A stretch of 64,000 bases of DNA, taken from Achromobacter pestifer. Its GTDB lineage: Bacteria > Pseudomonadota > Gammaproteobacteria > Burkholderiales > Burkholderiaceae_B. The notes beneath the pieces were generated by a model. It was not told where the DNA came from. It searched no databases and saw only the letters and a list, made by a program, of their open reading frames with translations. Every line of letters begins with the position of its first letter. The first letter of the stretch is position 1. The stretch covers positions 186,001 to 250,000 of the forward strand of contig NZ_CP053985.1 in assembly GCF_013267355.1 (NCBI RefSeq). Reading direction: 5' to 3'. Shown here piece after piece: positions 42,605 to 53,719 of the stretch. Both the position numbers and the translations under genes were made by a program.

Positions 42605-44035
42605 TCAGATGATGCGGGAGTAACTGGCCGCGGTGCCTGGCGCCTGCAGATAGCCGTCGAACGCCATGGCGACGGCCCGCACGAAGTACCAGCCCAGGCC
42701 GGTTACCTGCAGCTCGTCGGGGCGCAGGTTGACCAGGCCCAACTCGGCCAGATTCGCCATCTGCTGCAGCTCCCGGCCAAAACTGTCGGCAAACCGCAGG
42801 CCGTGACGCGCCTCGATCCGGCTGAAGTCCACGCGGCCCTGGCACATGATGTCCATGATGATCTCGCGCCGCACCAGGTCGTCCGCGCTCAACGCCAGCC
42901 CTCTTTCGACGGCGAATCGCCCTGCCTCGATCGCGGCGTAATACTCGTCCAGGACCTTGGCGTTCTGGCTGTAGGTACTGCCGATACGGCCGATCGCGGA
43001 CACCCCCAGGGCGACCAGATCACGGTCGGGCTGCGTGCTGTAGCCCTGGAAGTTGCGATGCAACTCTCCCTTCCGCTTGGCGATCGCCAGCGCATCGGTT
43101 TCCAGCGCGAAATGATCCATGCCGATGTAGGCGTAGCCCTGCTTCAGGAAGCCGTCGATGGCGGCACTGAGCAGCCCCACCCGCGTCTCCCTGTCAGGCA
43201 GATCGGCCTCGTTGATGCGGCGTTGCGGCTTGAAGCGCGCGGGCAGATGGGCATAGGCATACAGCGCGATGCGGTCGGGGCGCAGCGCAATGACCTGGGC
43301 GATCGTGCGGGCAAAGGACTCCGTGGTCTGCAGCGGCAGACCATAGATGAGGTCCATGTTGACCGAGGCATAGTCCAGCGCCCGGGCGCTCAGCATCAGC
43401 GCCCGCACGTCCTCGAATGACTGCATGCGATGCACCGCCGCCTGCACCCGAGGATCGAAATCCTGCACGCCGAAACTCAGCCGGTTAAAGCCCAGTCCAC
43501 GCATGTAGGCCAGGCGCTCGGGCGTGGCGGTGCGCGGATCCACCTCGATCGAAATTTCCGCATCGGGCTCGAAGCGGAAGGCGCGGCGCAGGTTCACCAT
43601 CAGGCGAGACAATTCCTCGTCGGACAGGAAAGTCGGCGTGCCGCCGCCAAAATGCAATTGCGATACGGGCACCCCCTCGCCCAGCTCGCGCACATGCAGT
43701 TCGATCTCGGCAGCCAGGGCATCCAGATAGCGGGCGGCGCGGTCGTGATGGCGGGTCACCACCTTGTTACAGGCGCAGTAATAACAGACCGATTCACAGA
43801 ACGGGATGTGCACGTAGAGCGACAAGGGCTCCGCCGGCGCCGCTACGCGGCGCTGCTGCAGCGCCTGCCGGTACTCCTGCTCGGCAAAGCCGCCGTGATA
43901 CCGATCTGCCGTGGGATATGAGGTGTAGCGGGGTCCGTTCTTGTCCAGCCGCGCCAGCAATTGGGGCGGGAACAAGGGACTGGCGGCACAGGGCTCGCGG
44001 GACTCGGTCTGTGATGGGCGTAGGGCGGCTTGCAT
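42605..44035 (-). CDS. hemN: oxygen-independent coproporphyrinogen III dehydrogenase
   Basis: A 476-residue radical-SAM enzyme. The [4Fe-4S] motif is CESVCYYC in VHIPFCESVCYYCACNK. Other HemN features are QLHFGGGTPTFLS, GFNRLSFGVQDFDP, MDLIYGLPLQT and the C-terminal HemN domain with FQGYSTQPDRDLVALGVSAIG. It makes protoporphyrinogen IX from coproporphyrinogen III when oxygen is low. A degenerate FNR/ANR half-site lies about 40 bp upstream, in keeping with low-oxygen control. The ATG at 44035 has CAGGT upstream. Confidence 0.95.
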   Translation of the reverse strand: MQAALRPSQTESREPCAASPLFPPQLLARLDKNGPRYTSYPTADRYHGGFAEQEYRQALQQRRVAAPAEPLSLYVHIPFCESVCYYCACNKVVTRHHDRAARYLDALAAEIELHVRELGEGVPVSQLHFGGGTPTFLSDEELSRLMVNLRRAFRFEPDAEISIEVDPRTATPERLAYMRGLGFNRLSFGVQDFDPRVQAAVHRMQSFEDVRALMLSARALDYASVNMDLIYGLPLQTTESFARTIAQVIALRPDRIALYAYAHLPARFKPQRRINEADLPDRETRVGLLSAAIDGFLKQGYAYIGMDHFALETDALAIAKRKGELHRNFQGYSTQPDRDLVALGVSAIGRIGSTYSQNAKVLDEYYAAIEAGRFAVERGLALSADDLVRREIIMDIMCQGRVDFSRIEARHGLRFADSFGRELQQMANLAELGLVNLRPDELQVTGLGWYFVRAVAMAFDGYLQAPGTAASYSRII

Positions 44036-44070
44036 ACCTGGAATTATTCGCCTGTGCCGGCCAGTCCGGC

Positions 44071-44084
44071 TTGATCTTGCGCAA
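44071..44084. promoter_or_regulatory. degenerate FNR/ANR-type site upstream of hemN
   Basis: TTGAT-N4-CGCAA has one perfect half-site and a 3/5 second half compared with TTGAT-N4-ATCAA. Its position about 36 bp before the hemN ATG is plausible for activation or repression but the match is poor. Confidence 0.3.
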
Positions 44085-44202
44085 ACGCCAGCGTCTTGCC
44101 GCCCGCCCAGTCCGCCCGTCCCGCCCTACCCCCCCCAGCGGCGCTTGCGGCCACGCCCCGTAAAATGCGCCTGTCACAAAGATGCACAACAAGGAAACCA
44201 TC

Positions 44203-44469
44203 ATGGGCACTGAACTGGACGGCCGCCTGCTCGCCATGCGCCAGGCGCTGGCGATCGCCATCGCACTCTCGACCCGCAGCAGTCCCCAGGCCACCGACAT
44301 GGCGCTGGAGCTGCTCAATGACCTGAAGGCGAACATGGACAATGCCCCCTCGGATAGCCCGTTCGAGAAGCCGGAATGGGTGGTCGGCGCGCACGACGAA
44401 CTGGACGGCATCGCGCGCCTGGTGCGGGCCTTCACGCAGACGCCCGAGCCGGACGGCGAGGCGCAGTAG
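44203..44469 (+). CDS. hypothetical small helical protein (88 aa)
   Basis: An 88-residue ORF starting MGTELDGRLLAMRQALAIAI with AAGGAAACC upstream. It is predicted to be mostly helical by residue pattern, acidic at the C-terminus (TPEPDGEAQ), without signal or membrane segments. It ends five bases before the end of the glycosyltransferase gene on the other strand. I do not recognise the family. It is divergent from hemN. Confidence 0.65.
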   Translation: MGTELDGRLLAMRQALAIAIALSTRSSPQATDMALELLNDLKANMDNAPSDSPFEKPEWVVGAHDELDGIARLVRAFTQTPEPDGEAQ

Positions 44470-44474
44470 CAGTT

Positions 44475-45962
44475 TTACGGACGCGACGCAGCTGACGCCG
44501 TACCGCAGAGCGCGGAGGACGGCGTCACGCGCCAGTACAGGCCCGGGAAGTCCCGTCCGACCTCGACGAATCCCGGCCCGCGCGCCTTCAGCGCCAGTTC
44601 CAATGCGCCGCATGCCTCGGCCACGTCCTTCGACACCCAGGGGCTGAAGCGGAGTTGTCCGTCTATCAGCACCAGGGGCTGCTCCGGCAGGCGCAACGCC
44701 AGTGCTCCAGCCTCGTCGGGCGGTCCCGATATCAGCCTGACCGGCCCGCCCAGCGCGGCCTTGGCGGGTTCGTGCAAGGCGTCGGCCAGCGCCTGGGAAT
44801 CGAAATGGCGCCAGTCCGACGCTTTGCGCGCCAGCCCCGCCCCGCCTGGCGAAGTCAGCCCGACCCGCAGCATCAACAGCGCCTGGACCAGTACGAAGAC
44901 CAGCACCTCATCGCGCGGCCGCACGCGCTCCCAGACGGCGCCACGCATCAGTTCCATCATTGCCGGCGCCACGAATAGCAGATAAGGCGTGCCCCAGTGC
45001 AGTTGCACGTGGGAACCGCTGGCAAGCGTCATGACGCTGACGAAGACCAGCGGCGTAAAACCGAACGACAGCAGAATGGCGCGGCCCGCATCGCGCGGCC
45101 GTGCTTGCGCCTCCGACGAGGCAGAGGCTGCGCGGCGGCGAACCAGCCACCACAAGACGCCCAGAAACACCCACGCCGGCAGCGCGCGGTTCAGCAACTG
45201 ATCGCCCCACCACCGCGCCACCTCCGCCGCGCGGCTGGCCCATGGCAGGCCGGCGGCCAGCGATGAAGCCATCGCGTAATTCAGGGGCTCGAAATCGTTG
45301 TAAGCCAGCCAGCACAGATGCGGCGCAAAGACCGCCAACGCGGTCAGCGCGGCCACCTGCAGCCCAAAGCGGTGCATGGGGTCGCGCCAGCCGCGCTGGC
45401 TCAGCCAGAAAGCCAGCACGGCGGCTCCCGCCACCACGCTCTGGTATTTGGACAAACCGCCCAGGCCCAGACAGACGCCCAACACGATCCACCAGCCGAT
45501 CCGGCGCGTGGTCCAGGCTTTCCAGCACGCGGCCGCGCAGCCCACCGCCAGTGGAATCAGCACGATCTCGTGGTTGTAGAAATGCAATCGGCCGTTGTAG
45601 AAGGTGATGCACAGGCCGGCAAGCAACGCGATCCGCGCGTGGCCGCTGCCGCGCATGTCACGCAGCCAACGCCATAGCAGCGCAAAAGCGCCCAGGGTGC
45701 AGAGCGCGCCGGCGATGTAGCTCGTCCAGGCCGACCAGCCCAGCAATTGCACCGCGGGCCACAGCAGCCAGGTCGGCAGCGGCGGATGCTTGTAGTAGCC
45801 CCATTCCAGGCTGCGCACCCAGGTGAGCTGCTCGATGTTGTCGGTGGGCGGCGCCAAGGCCGCCCAGTCCAGCAACCACAGCCACGCCAGGCCGAACAGC
45901 GCCATGCCCAGGCCGATCCGCCAGCCCTCGGGCCGCAACGCCCGTTCCGCGACTTCCTTCAC
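44475..45962 (-). CDS. ArnT/PMT-like membrane glycosyltransferase
   Basis: A 495-residue integral membrane glycosyltransferase of the GT39/ArnT group. About ten hydrophobic segments are visible in the first 420 residues. The catalytic acidic motif in the first periplasmic loop is APPTDNIEQLTWVRS, and a second loop has YNGRLHFYNHEIVLIP. The C-terminal periplasmic domain (about 390-495) follows. These enzymes move a lipid-linked sugar to lipid A, a glycan or protein. I start at GTG 45962 with GGGAGAGGGAA upstream; the longer ATG frame at 46124 is not supported. The acceptor is unknown. Confidence 0.82.
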   Translation of the reverse strand: MKEVAERALRPEGWRIGLGMALFGLAWLWLLDWAALAPPTDNIEQLTWVRSLEWGYYKHPPLPTWLLWPAVQLLGWSAWTSYIAGALCTLGAFALLWRWLRDMRGSGHARIALLAGLCITFYNGRLHFYNHEIVLIPLAVGCAAACWKAWTTRRIGWWIVLGVCLGLGGLSKYQSVVAGAAVLAFWLSQRGWRDPMHRFGLQVAALTALAVFAPHLCWLAYNDFEPLNYAMASSLAAGLPWASRAAEVARWWGDQLLNRALPAWVFLGVLWWLVRRRAASASSEAQARPRDAGRAILLSFGFTPLVFVSVMTLASGSHVQLHWGTPYLLFVAPAMMELMRGAVWERVRPRDEVLVFVLVQALLMLRVGLTSPGGAGLARKASDWRHFDSQALADALHEPAKAALGGPVRLISGPPDEAGALALRLPEQPLVLIDGQLRFSPWVSKDVAEACGALELALKARGPGFVEVGRDFPGLYWRVTPSSALCGTASAASRP

Positions 45963-46112
45963 TTCCCTCTCCCTTCCTGCCGGCGCAGCGCACTGTCTTG
46001 CTTCATGCCCGTTATCGGGCGGGACGGAGTATGGGATGGAGCCAACCCGCAACAGCGGGGATTCTGTGCGGGATTTGTCTGGAAACTGTAAAGCGTTCGA
46101 AGCTCTCCTAAC

Positions 46113-46226
46113 TGGCCTGACCACTCTAAAGAAAGACGTGAAATCCCTGTGATCGTTTTCCCTTGAAATACAAAATTTCCCTTCTTATTCAAGGATGAGA
46201 TGCCTATATTTGGTGGCCTGACCACT
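46113..46226. promoter_or_regulatory. two direct copies of a FadR/GntR-like site
   Basis: TGGCCTGACCACT occurs exactly at 46113-46125 and 46214-46226, upstream of the GntR gene. The core TGGCCTGACCA fits the FadR-subfamily pattern TnGTnnnACnA at five of six fixed positions, and the second copy extends to GGTGGCCTGACCACTT. Autoregulation by the adjacent GntR protein is the obvious guess. Confidence 0.5.
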
Positions 46227-46254
46227 TGGCCCCAAGTTCCCGCCTCACCCGCCG

Positions 46255-46992
46255 ATGAACACCTTCCAAGCCGCTGCCGTCACCCGCCTGTACCGCGTCA
46301 TCGCCGACCAGATCGCCGGCCGGATCCGCGCCGGGGAATTTCCCCGCGGCGCACGCCTGCCTTCCGAACGGGAGCTGGCCGAACAGCTGCAGGTCAGCCG
46401 CGCGTCGATCCGCGAAGCCCTGATCGCCCTGGAAATCGAAGGCTATGTCGAGGTGCGCGTCGGCACCGGGGTGTTCGTCACCGCCGCCCGGGAAGCCGCC
46501 GCCCCCGCCGCCGGTCACGCCGCGCCGGGACAGGACGGCATCGGCCCGTTCGACCTGCTGGAAGCGCGCATGCTGATCGAGCCCGAATGCGCCGGCATGG
46601 CCGCGCAGCACGGATCGCCGGCCCAGATCGCCGCCATCCGCGACGCCCACGAAGGCATGTCGCTGGGCAACTCGCCCGGCCGCCACGACCGCGAGTTCCA
46701 CAACGCCATCGCCGCGGCTTGCGGCAACGCCGCGGTAGCGGCCTCGGTGGCCCACCTGTGGGAATTGACGCAGGCCAGCCCCGTGTACAGCCGCATGGAG
46801 GATTACTTCGTCGACACCAAAGTCTGGGCGATCGCCCATGCCGAGCACCAGCGCATCCTGACGGCCATCCAGGCGCGCGACCCGATCCGCGCGCGGCACG
46901 CCATGCATGCGCATCTGCTGGGCATCCTGGCGCGCCTGCGGGAGGACTTTGGCGAAGACAACGGCGCTCCGCAATGGTGCGCGGCGCGCTGA
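46255..46992 (+). CDS. GntR/FadR family regulator with FCD domain
   Basis: A 245-residue GntR regulator. The N-terminal winged helix spans about 10-75: RLYRVIADQIAGRIRAGEFPRGARLPSERELAEQLQVSRASIREALIALE. The C-terminal FCD domain (about 100-225) contains DLLEARMLIEPECAG and metal/ligand-type His residues in HDREFHNAIA and EHQRIL. It sits 141 bp upstream of the Dpp-like operon and probably controls it through the direct-repeat sites at 46113 and 46214. Confidence 0.9.
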   Translation: MNTFQAAAVTRLYRVIADQIAGRIRAGEFPRGARLPSERELAEQLQVSRASIREALIALEIEGYVEVRVGTGVFVTAAREAAAPAAGHAAPGQDGIGPFDLLEARMLIEPECAGMAAQHGSPAQIAAIRDAHEGMSLGNSPGRHDREFHNAIAAACGNAAVAASVAHLWELTQASPVYSRMEDYFVDTKVWAIAHAEHQRILTAIQARDPIRARHAMHAHLLGILARLREDFGEDNGAPQWCAAR

Positions 46993-47132
46993 AGAGCACC
47001 TGTACGAAGCATTGTTGTAGCGGCTCCACCCGCAGTACCCCTGAAAACACAGGTGGCATGAGGTTTGCTTGCCAGTGCACGGCATCCGCGACGCGGACAC
47101 CTGTCAGACCCTTTCCAGCCCGGAGGCTCGCA

Positions 47133-48707
47133 GTGAAATCGAAGAAATGGTTCTCTCTAAGCATCGGCGCACTGGTCCTCGCGGCCGCGCTGCCCGCCAC
47201 GCAAGCCCTGGCGCAGACCAAGGGCGGCACGCTGAACATGATCGTGCAGCCCGAACCGCCGGTGATCGTCACCGCCATCAACCAGCAAGGCCCCACGCAA
47301 TTCGTCGCCGGCAAGATCTACGAGAGCCTGCTGACCTACTCCACCGACCTGAAGCCCCAGCCCGGCCTGGCCAAGTCGTGGGAGGCCTCGGCCGACGGCC
47401 TCTCCTATACCTTCCACCTGCAGGACAACGTCAAGTGGCATGACGGCAAGCCCTTCACGTCCGAAGACGTGGTGTTCTCGCTGGCGGACATGCTGCCCAA
47501 GACCCATGCGCGCGCCCGCGTGATCCTGAACAAGTTCGTGGAATCGGTGCAGGCGCCGGACGCCAAGACGGTCGTCGTCAAGCTGAAGACGCCCTTCCCC
47601 GCCTTCATGCTGATGTTCGAGCCGGGCTTTGCGCCCATGATGCCCAAGCACCTCTACGCGGGCACCGACTACATGACCAACCCGGCCAACCAGAAGCCGG
47701 TCGGCACCGGCCCGTTCATGTTCAAGGAATGGAAGCGCGGCGAATACATCAAGCTGACCCGCAACCCCGACTACTGGAAACCGGGCAAGCCCTATCTGGA
47801 TGAGCTGGTGTTCAACGTCATTCCCGATTCGGCCTCGCGCGCGGTGGCCTTCGAGCGCGGCAGCGTGGACGTGCTGCGCGGCGGCGACGTGGACAACGTC
47901 GACATCAAGCGCCTGCGCGCCCTGCCCAAGGTCGAGTACACCACGGCGGGCTGGGAGATGTTCTCGCCCCAGGCCTACCTGATCTTCAACATGCGCAAGC
48001 CGCCCTTCGACAACCTGAAGGTGCGCCAGGCGGTGATGGCGGCCATCAACCGCAACATGGTGGTCAACAACATCTTCTTCGGCCTGGGCAAGGTCTCCAC
48101 CAGCCCCTTCGTCACCACCGAGATGTTCTACGACAAGAACATGCCGCCCCTGGCGTTCGACATGAAAAAGGCGCGCGCGCTGATCAAGGAGTCCGGCATC
48201 AAGCCCGAGGACTACACGATCCGCCAGCTGAGCTTCCCCTACGGCTCCACCTGGGACCGCCTGGGCGAATACACCAAGCAGGCGCTGGAACAGCTGGGCT
48301 TCAAGGTCAACCTGGAAGCCACCGACGCGGGCGGCTGGGCCAGCCGCACGGGCAACTGGGACTTCGACATGACGACCACCTTCACCTACCAGTACGGCGA
48401 CCCCGCGCTGGGCGTGCAGCGGCTCTATATCTCGTCGAACATCGTCAAGGGCTCGCCGTTCGCCAACGTGCAGGGCTACAGCAACCCCGAGACCGACAAG
48501 CAATGGGAGGCCGCCGCCTCGGAAGTGGATGCCGCCAAGCGCCAGGAAATCTACACCAAGCTGCAGACCACGCTGGTCAATGACATCGCCAACGGTTTCC
48601 TGGTGGATATGGAATTCCCCACGCTCTACCGCGGCAACGTGAAGAACCTGGTCAAGACCGCCATCGGCCTGAACGAGACCTTCGACGACGTGTACATCGA
48701 GAAGTAA
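47133..48707 (+). CDS. ABC transporter periplasmic peptide/nickel-binding protein (DppA/OppA family)
   Basis: A 524-residue periplasmic binding protein. The GTG start at 47133 follows CGGAGG by six bases and gives a signal peptide MKSKKWFSLSIGALVLAAAL ending near ALA-QT. The SBP5 signature includes NDKWHDGKP-type VKWHDGKPFTSEDVVFSL, PVGTGPFMFKEW and LRNPDYW-like TRNPDYWKPGKPYLDELVF. It delivers a ligand to the DppBC permease. The ligand might be a peptide, an acylated polyamine or another amine; the neighbouring amidohydrolase supports the latter. Confidence 0.9.
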   Translation: MKSKKWFSLSIGALVLAAALPATQALAQTKGGTLNMIVQPEPPVIVTAINQQGPTQFVAGKIYESLLTYSTDLKPQPGLAKSWEASADGLSYTFHLQDNVKWHDGKPFTSEDVVFSLADMLPKTHARARVILNKFVESVQAPDAKTVVVKLKTPFPAFMLMFEPGFAPMMPKHLYAGTDYMTNPANQKPVGTGPFMFKEWKRGEYIKLTRNPDYWKPGKPYLDELVFNVIPDSASRAVAFERGSVDVLRGGDVDNVDIKRLRALPKVEYTTAGWEMFSPQAYLIFNMRKPPFDNLKVRQAVMAAINRNMVVNNIFFGLGKVSTSPFVTTEMFYDKNMPPLAFDMKKARALIKESGIKPEDYTIRQLSFPYGSTWDRLGEYTKQALEQLGFKVNLEATDAGGWASRTGNWDFDMTTTFTYQYGDPALGVQRLYISSNIVKGSPFANVQGYSNPETDKQWEAAASEVDAAKRQEIYTKLQTTLVNDIANGFLVDMEFPTLYRGNVKNLVKTAIGLNETFDDVYIEK

Positions 48708-48809
48708 GCGCCGCAGGACGCCGCCGCGGCATGCCTGCCGCGGCGGCGGATCCCGGCCGGGCAAGGGCTGCCCATCGCAGGCCGCGCCCGACCAGAGAGG
48801 ACTCCGAGC

Positions 48810-49817
48810 ATGAAATTCCTGTCTTTCCTCGTTTCCCGCATCGGCAAGGCCCTGGTGGTCGTGCTGGGCGTGGTGATCATCAATTTCTTCCTGATCCGCC
48901 TGGCCCCCGGCGACCCCGCCGCCGTGCTGGCGGGCCAGGCCGGCGCGGGCGACGCCGCTTACGTCGAACAACTGCGCGTGGCCTTCGGCCTGGACAAGCC
49001 CATCCTGACCCAGCTGATGCTGTACCTGAAGGGCGTGGTCCAGCTGGACCTGGGCTTCTCGTACCGCAACCATGTGCCGGTGCTGGACCTGATCCTCGAA
49101 CGCCTGCCCGCCACCTTCCTGCTGATGTCCTGCGCCTTCGTGTTTTCCATCGTGCTAGGCGTGTTCCTGGGCGTGGTGGCGGCCAAGGCCCGCTACCGCA
49201 ACAAGCGCCGCTGGATCGACAGTTCGGTCATGACGGGCGCGCTGGTGCTGTACGCCACGCCGCTGTTCTGGCTGTCGCTGATGGGCATCCTGCTGTTCTC
49301 GGTGGTGCTGGGCTGGCTGCCCGCCTTCGGCATGCAAACCGTGGGTGCGAACCTGAGCGGCTGGGCGCGCGCGGGCGACATCGCCCAGCACCTGATCCTG
49401 CCCACCGTGACGTTGGGCTGCTTCTTCATGGCGGTATACGTGCGGCTGACGCGCGCCTCCATGCTGGAAGTGATAGGCATGGATTTCGTCAAGACGGCGC
49501 GCGCCAAGGGGGTGAGCCCCGGCCGCGTGATCCGCGCCCACGTGCTGCGCAATGCGCTGCTGCCGGTCATTACCTTCGCCGGCATCCAGCTGGGCCAGAT
49601 GGCCGGCGGCGCGGTGCTGACCGAAACCGTGTTCGCCTGGCCCGGCATAGGCCGGTTGATGTTCGACGCGCTGCTGCAACGCGACTACCAGCTGCTGCTG
49701 GGTATCTTCCTAGTCACCTCCATCATGGTGGTGGTGTTCAACTTGCTGACCGACGTGCTGTACCGCCTCATCGATCCGCGCATCGGCGCGGGCGCGCAGC
49801 AAGGAGCCGCCGCATGA
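48810..49817 (+). CDS. ABC transporter permease (DppB-like)
   Basis: A 335-residue permease with six or seven membrane segments and the DppB-type opening MKFLSFLVSRIGKALVVVLGVVIINFFLIRLAPGDPAA. The EAA loop is present as VKTARAKGVSPGRVIRAHVLRNALLPVI. Its stop codon overlaps the next permease start (ATGA). It forms the channel with the DppC-like protein. Confidence 0.92.
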   Translation: MKFLSFLVSRIGKALVVVLGVVIINFFLIRLAPGDPAAVLAGQAGAGDAAYVEQLRVAFGLDKPILTQLMLYLKGVVQLDLGFSYRNHVPVLDLILERLPATFLLMSCAFVFSIVLGVFLGVVAAKARYRNKRRWIDSSVMTGALVLYATPLFWLSLMGILLFSVVLGWLPAFGMQTVGANLSGWARAGDIAQHLILPTVTLGCFFMAVYVRLTRASMLEVIGMDFVKTARAKGVSPGRVIRAHVLRNALLPVITFAGIQLGQMAGGAVLTETVFAWPGIGRLMFDALLQRDYQLLLGIFLVTSIMVVVFNLLTDVLYRLIDPRIGAGAQQGAAA

Positions 49818-50653
49818 AGTCATTTGCCCGGCGCTACATGCGCAACTACGGAGCGGTGGCCGGACTGGCCATCATGGTGATCGTGGTGGCCGTGGCCCTG
49901 GCCGCGCCGCTGCTGTACGAAGAATCTCCCTGGATGATGGTGGCCGACCCGCTGATTCCTCCATTCACCAACGCCGACTACCCCTTCGGCACCGACATGC
50001 TGGGCCGCGACATCACCGCCGGACTGGTCTGGGGCGCCAGGGTCTCCTTGATGGTGGGCCTGCTGTCGACCGCCGTGGCGCTGGCCTTCGGCATACTGGT
50101 CGGCTCGGTGGCGGGCTATTGCGGCGGCCGGGCGGACGATGCGCTGATGCGCTTCACCGAGTTCTTCCAGACCATCCCGCAACTGGCCATGGCCGTGGTG
50201 CTGGTGGCGATACTGAGCCCGTCCGTCTATTCCATCATGGGCGCCATCGCGGTCGTATCGTGGCCGCCGGCAGCGCGCCTGGTGCGCTCGGAGTTCATGA
50301 CGCTCAAGCAGCGCGAGTTCGTGCAGGCCGCCATCGTCATCGGGCAGACGCCGGCCCGCATCGTCGGCACCCAGATCCTGCCCAACGCCATGTCGCCCAT
50401 CATCGTGTCGGCGTCCTTCATGGTCGCCACCGCCATCCTGACGGAATCGTCGCTGTCCTTTCTGGGTCTGGGCGACCGCAACCTGATGAGCTGGGGCTTC
50501 ATGATCGGCGCGGCGCGCACCATGATCCGCGAAGCCTGGTGGATGAGCGTCTGGCCCGGCGTGGCGATCCTGCTGACGGTGCTGGCCATCAACCTGATCG
50601 GCGAAGGCCTGAACGACGCCCTCAACCCGCAGCTGCGCAAGCGCGGCGAATAG
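49814..50653 (+). CDS. ABC transporter permease (DppC-like)
   Basis: A 279-residue permease. The N-terminus MKSFARRYMRNYGAVAGLAIMVIVVAVALAAPLLY, the FGTDMLGRDITAGLVWGARVSL loop and the EAA motif REFVQAAIVIGQTPARIVGTQILPNAMSPI are typical of DppC. The start overlaps the upstream gene by four bases, so translation is coupled. Confidence 0.92.
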   Translation: MKSFARRYMRNYGAVAGLAIMVIVVAVALAAPLLYEESPWMMVADPLIPPFTNADYPFGTDMLGRDITAGLVWGARVSLMVGLLSTAVALAFGILVGSVAGYCGGRADDALMRFTEFFQTIPQLAMAVVLVAILSPSVYSIMGAIAVVSWPPAARLVRSEFMTLKQREFVQAAIVIGQTPARIVGTQILPNAMSPIIVSASFMVATAILTESSLSFLGLGDRNLMSWGFMIGAARTMIREAWWMSVWPGVAILLTVLAINLIGEGLNDALNPQLRKRGE

Positions 50654-50662
50654 GAGGACGGC

Positions 50663-52294
<1,632 letters not shown>

Positions 52295-52332
52295 ACGCAC
52301 AAGAATATCCATACCCCCAAGGAGAACACCTC

Positions 52333-52623
52333 ATGCAACGCCCCGCCGCCATACCGACCGTGCAGATCGACAATGACATGGTCACCGTCACCGAATGGCG
52401 CTTTCCGCCCGGCGGCGAAACCGGCTGGCACCGCCACGGCATGAACTACGTGGTGGTCCCGCAGACCACCGGCCCGCTCTTGCTGGATACGCCCAACGGC
52501 GAGATCACCAGCCAGCTCACCACCGGCGTGGCCTATTACCGGCCCGTCGGCGTGGAGCACAACGTGATCAACCCCAGCGACACCGAATTCGTGTTCGTCG
52601 AAATCGAACTCAAACACGCGTAA
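52333..52623 (+). CDS. cupin domain protein (96 aa)
   Basis: A 96-residue single-domain cupin. The metal-binding His pair is in GWHRHGMNYVVV, with Glu/His in the second motif around YYRPVGVEHNVINP. Small cupins of this kind often bind a small molecule or act as isomerases or auxiliary enzymes. It lies in the ABC transporter operon between the ATPase and the amidohydrolase, so a role in processing the imported compound is likely. The exact activity is unknown. Confidence 0.85.
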   Translation: MQRPAAIPTVQIDNDMVTVTEWRFPPGGETGWHRHGMNYVVVPQTTGPLLLDTPNGEITSQLTTGVAYYRPVGVEHNVINPSDTEFVFVEIELKHA

Positions 52624-52640
52624 CGCCAGCGAGGGCAGCC

Positions 52641-53705
52641 ATGAAGGCGTTTTTCTCGGAAGAGCAGCTGCAGCATGCGCCGCAGCAATTCATGCGGCTG
52701 GGACGCATCAGCGCCCCGACCGACCTGTCGGCGCGTGCGGAAAGCCTGCAAAGCGCATTGGCCGCGCGCGGCATCGGCGTGGAGGCACCGGCGGACTACG
52801 GCCGCAAGCCGCTGCAAGGCATCCACAGCGCCGACTATCTGGACTACCTGGAAACGGCGTACGCGCGTTGGCAGGCCATGCGATCGCCCACCGTGGATCC
52901 AGGCCCGGAAGTGCTGCCCAATCTTTCGCCCTACTACAACGGCCGGGTTGAACTCGCCGGCCGCGGCCCCTGCCCGTCGCCGTCCATCGTGGCCCAGACC
53001 GGCTACTACCTGAGCGACCTGTCCTGTCCCATCGGCCCCCAGACCTGGCGTTCGGCGCTGCGCTCCACCCATAGCGCGGTGGCCGCCGCCGACCACGTCG
53101 CCAACACCGGGGGCATGGCCTATGCCTTGTGCCGGCCGTCGGGCCATCATGCCCACCGCGACCGCGCGGGCGGCTTCTGCTACCTGAACAGCAGCGCGGC
53201 CGCTGCCAGCCGGCTGCTGCAGACCTGGTCCAAGGTGGCGGTGCTGGACGTGGACGCCCACCATGGCGACGGCACGCAGAACATCTTCTACCAGCGCGCC
53301 GACGTCATGACGCTGTCCCTGCACGCCGACCCCGCCGGCTACTACCCCTTCTATACCGGCTATGCGCATGAGCGCGGGCATGGCGCGGGCGAAGGCTGCA
53401 ACCTGAACCTGCCGCTGCCGCATGGCTCGGGCAACGACACCTTCCTGCGGGCGCTGGACACGGCGCTCGCCGCGTTGGCGGGCTACGCGCCGCAGGCGCT
53501 GGTGCTGGCCCTGGGCTTCGACACCTACAAGGACGATCCCATCAGCGTGCTCAAACTGGATATCGATGCCTACCGCGACATCGGCGCGCGCGTCGCCAGC
53601 CTGGGACTGCCCACCGTGATCGTGCAGGAAGGCGGCTACATGGTCGAGGCCATCGGCCCCGCGCTGGACGCGTTCCTGCAGGGCGCGGGCCGGGCGGCAG
53701 CCTGA
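52641..53705 (+). CDS. acetylpolyamine amidohydrolase/histone deacetylase family protein
   Basis: A 354-residue zinc deacetylase of the HDAC/acetylpolyamine amidohydrolase family. The active-site His pair is in RPSGHHAHRDRAGGFCYLN, the zinc ligands are Asp and His in LDVDAHHGDGTQ and Asp in LGFDTYKDDP, and the late EGGYMVEAIG motif carries the Tyr/Gly loop. It removes acetyl groups from polyamines or similar amines. Its place in the ABC operon suggests the transported ligand is an acetylated amine. The start MKAFFSEEQ at 52641 has GAGGG upstream. Confidence 0.9.
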   Translation: MKAFFSEEQLQHAPQQFMRLGRISAPTDLSARAESLQSALAARGIGVEAPADYGRKPLQGIHSADYLDYLETAYARWQAMRSPTVDPGPEVLPNLSPYYNGRVELAGRGPCPSPSIVAQTGYYLSDLSCPIGPQTWRSALRSTHSAVAAADHVANTGGMAYALCRPSGHHAHRDRAGGFCYLNSSAAAASRLLQTWSKVAVLDVDAHHGDGTQNIFYQRADVMTLSLHADPAGYYPFYTGYAHERGHGAGEGCNLNLPLPHGSGNDTFLRALDTALAALAGYAPQALVLALGFDTYKDDPISVLKLDIDAYRDIGARVASLGLPTVIVQEGGYMVEAIGPALDAFLQGAGRAAA

Positions 53706-53719
53706 ACCCGCCCGCCGAC

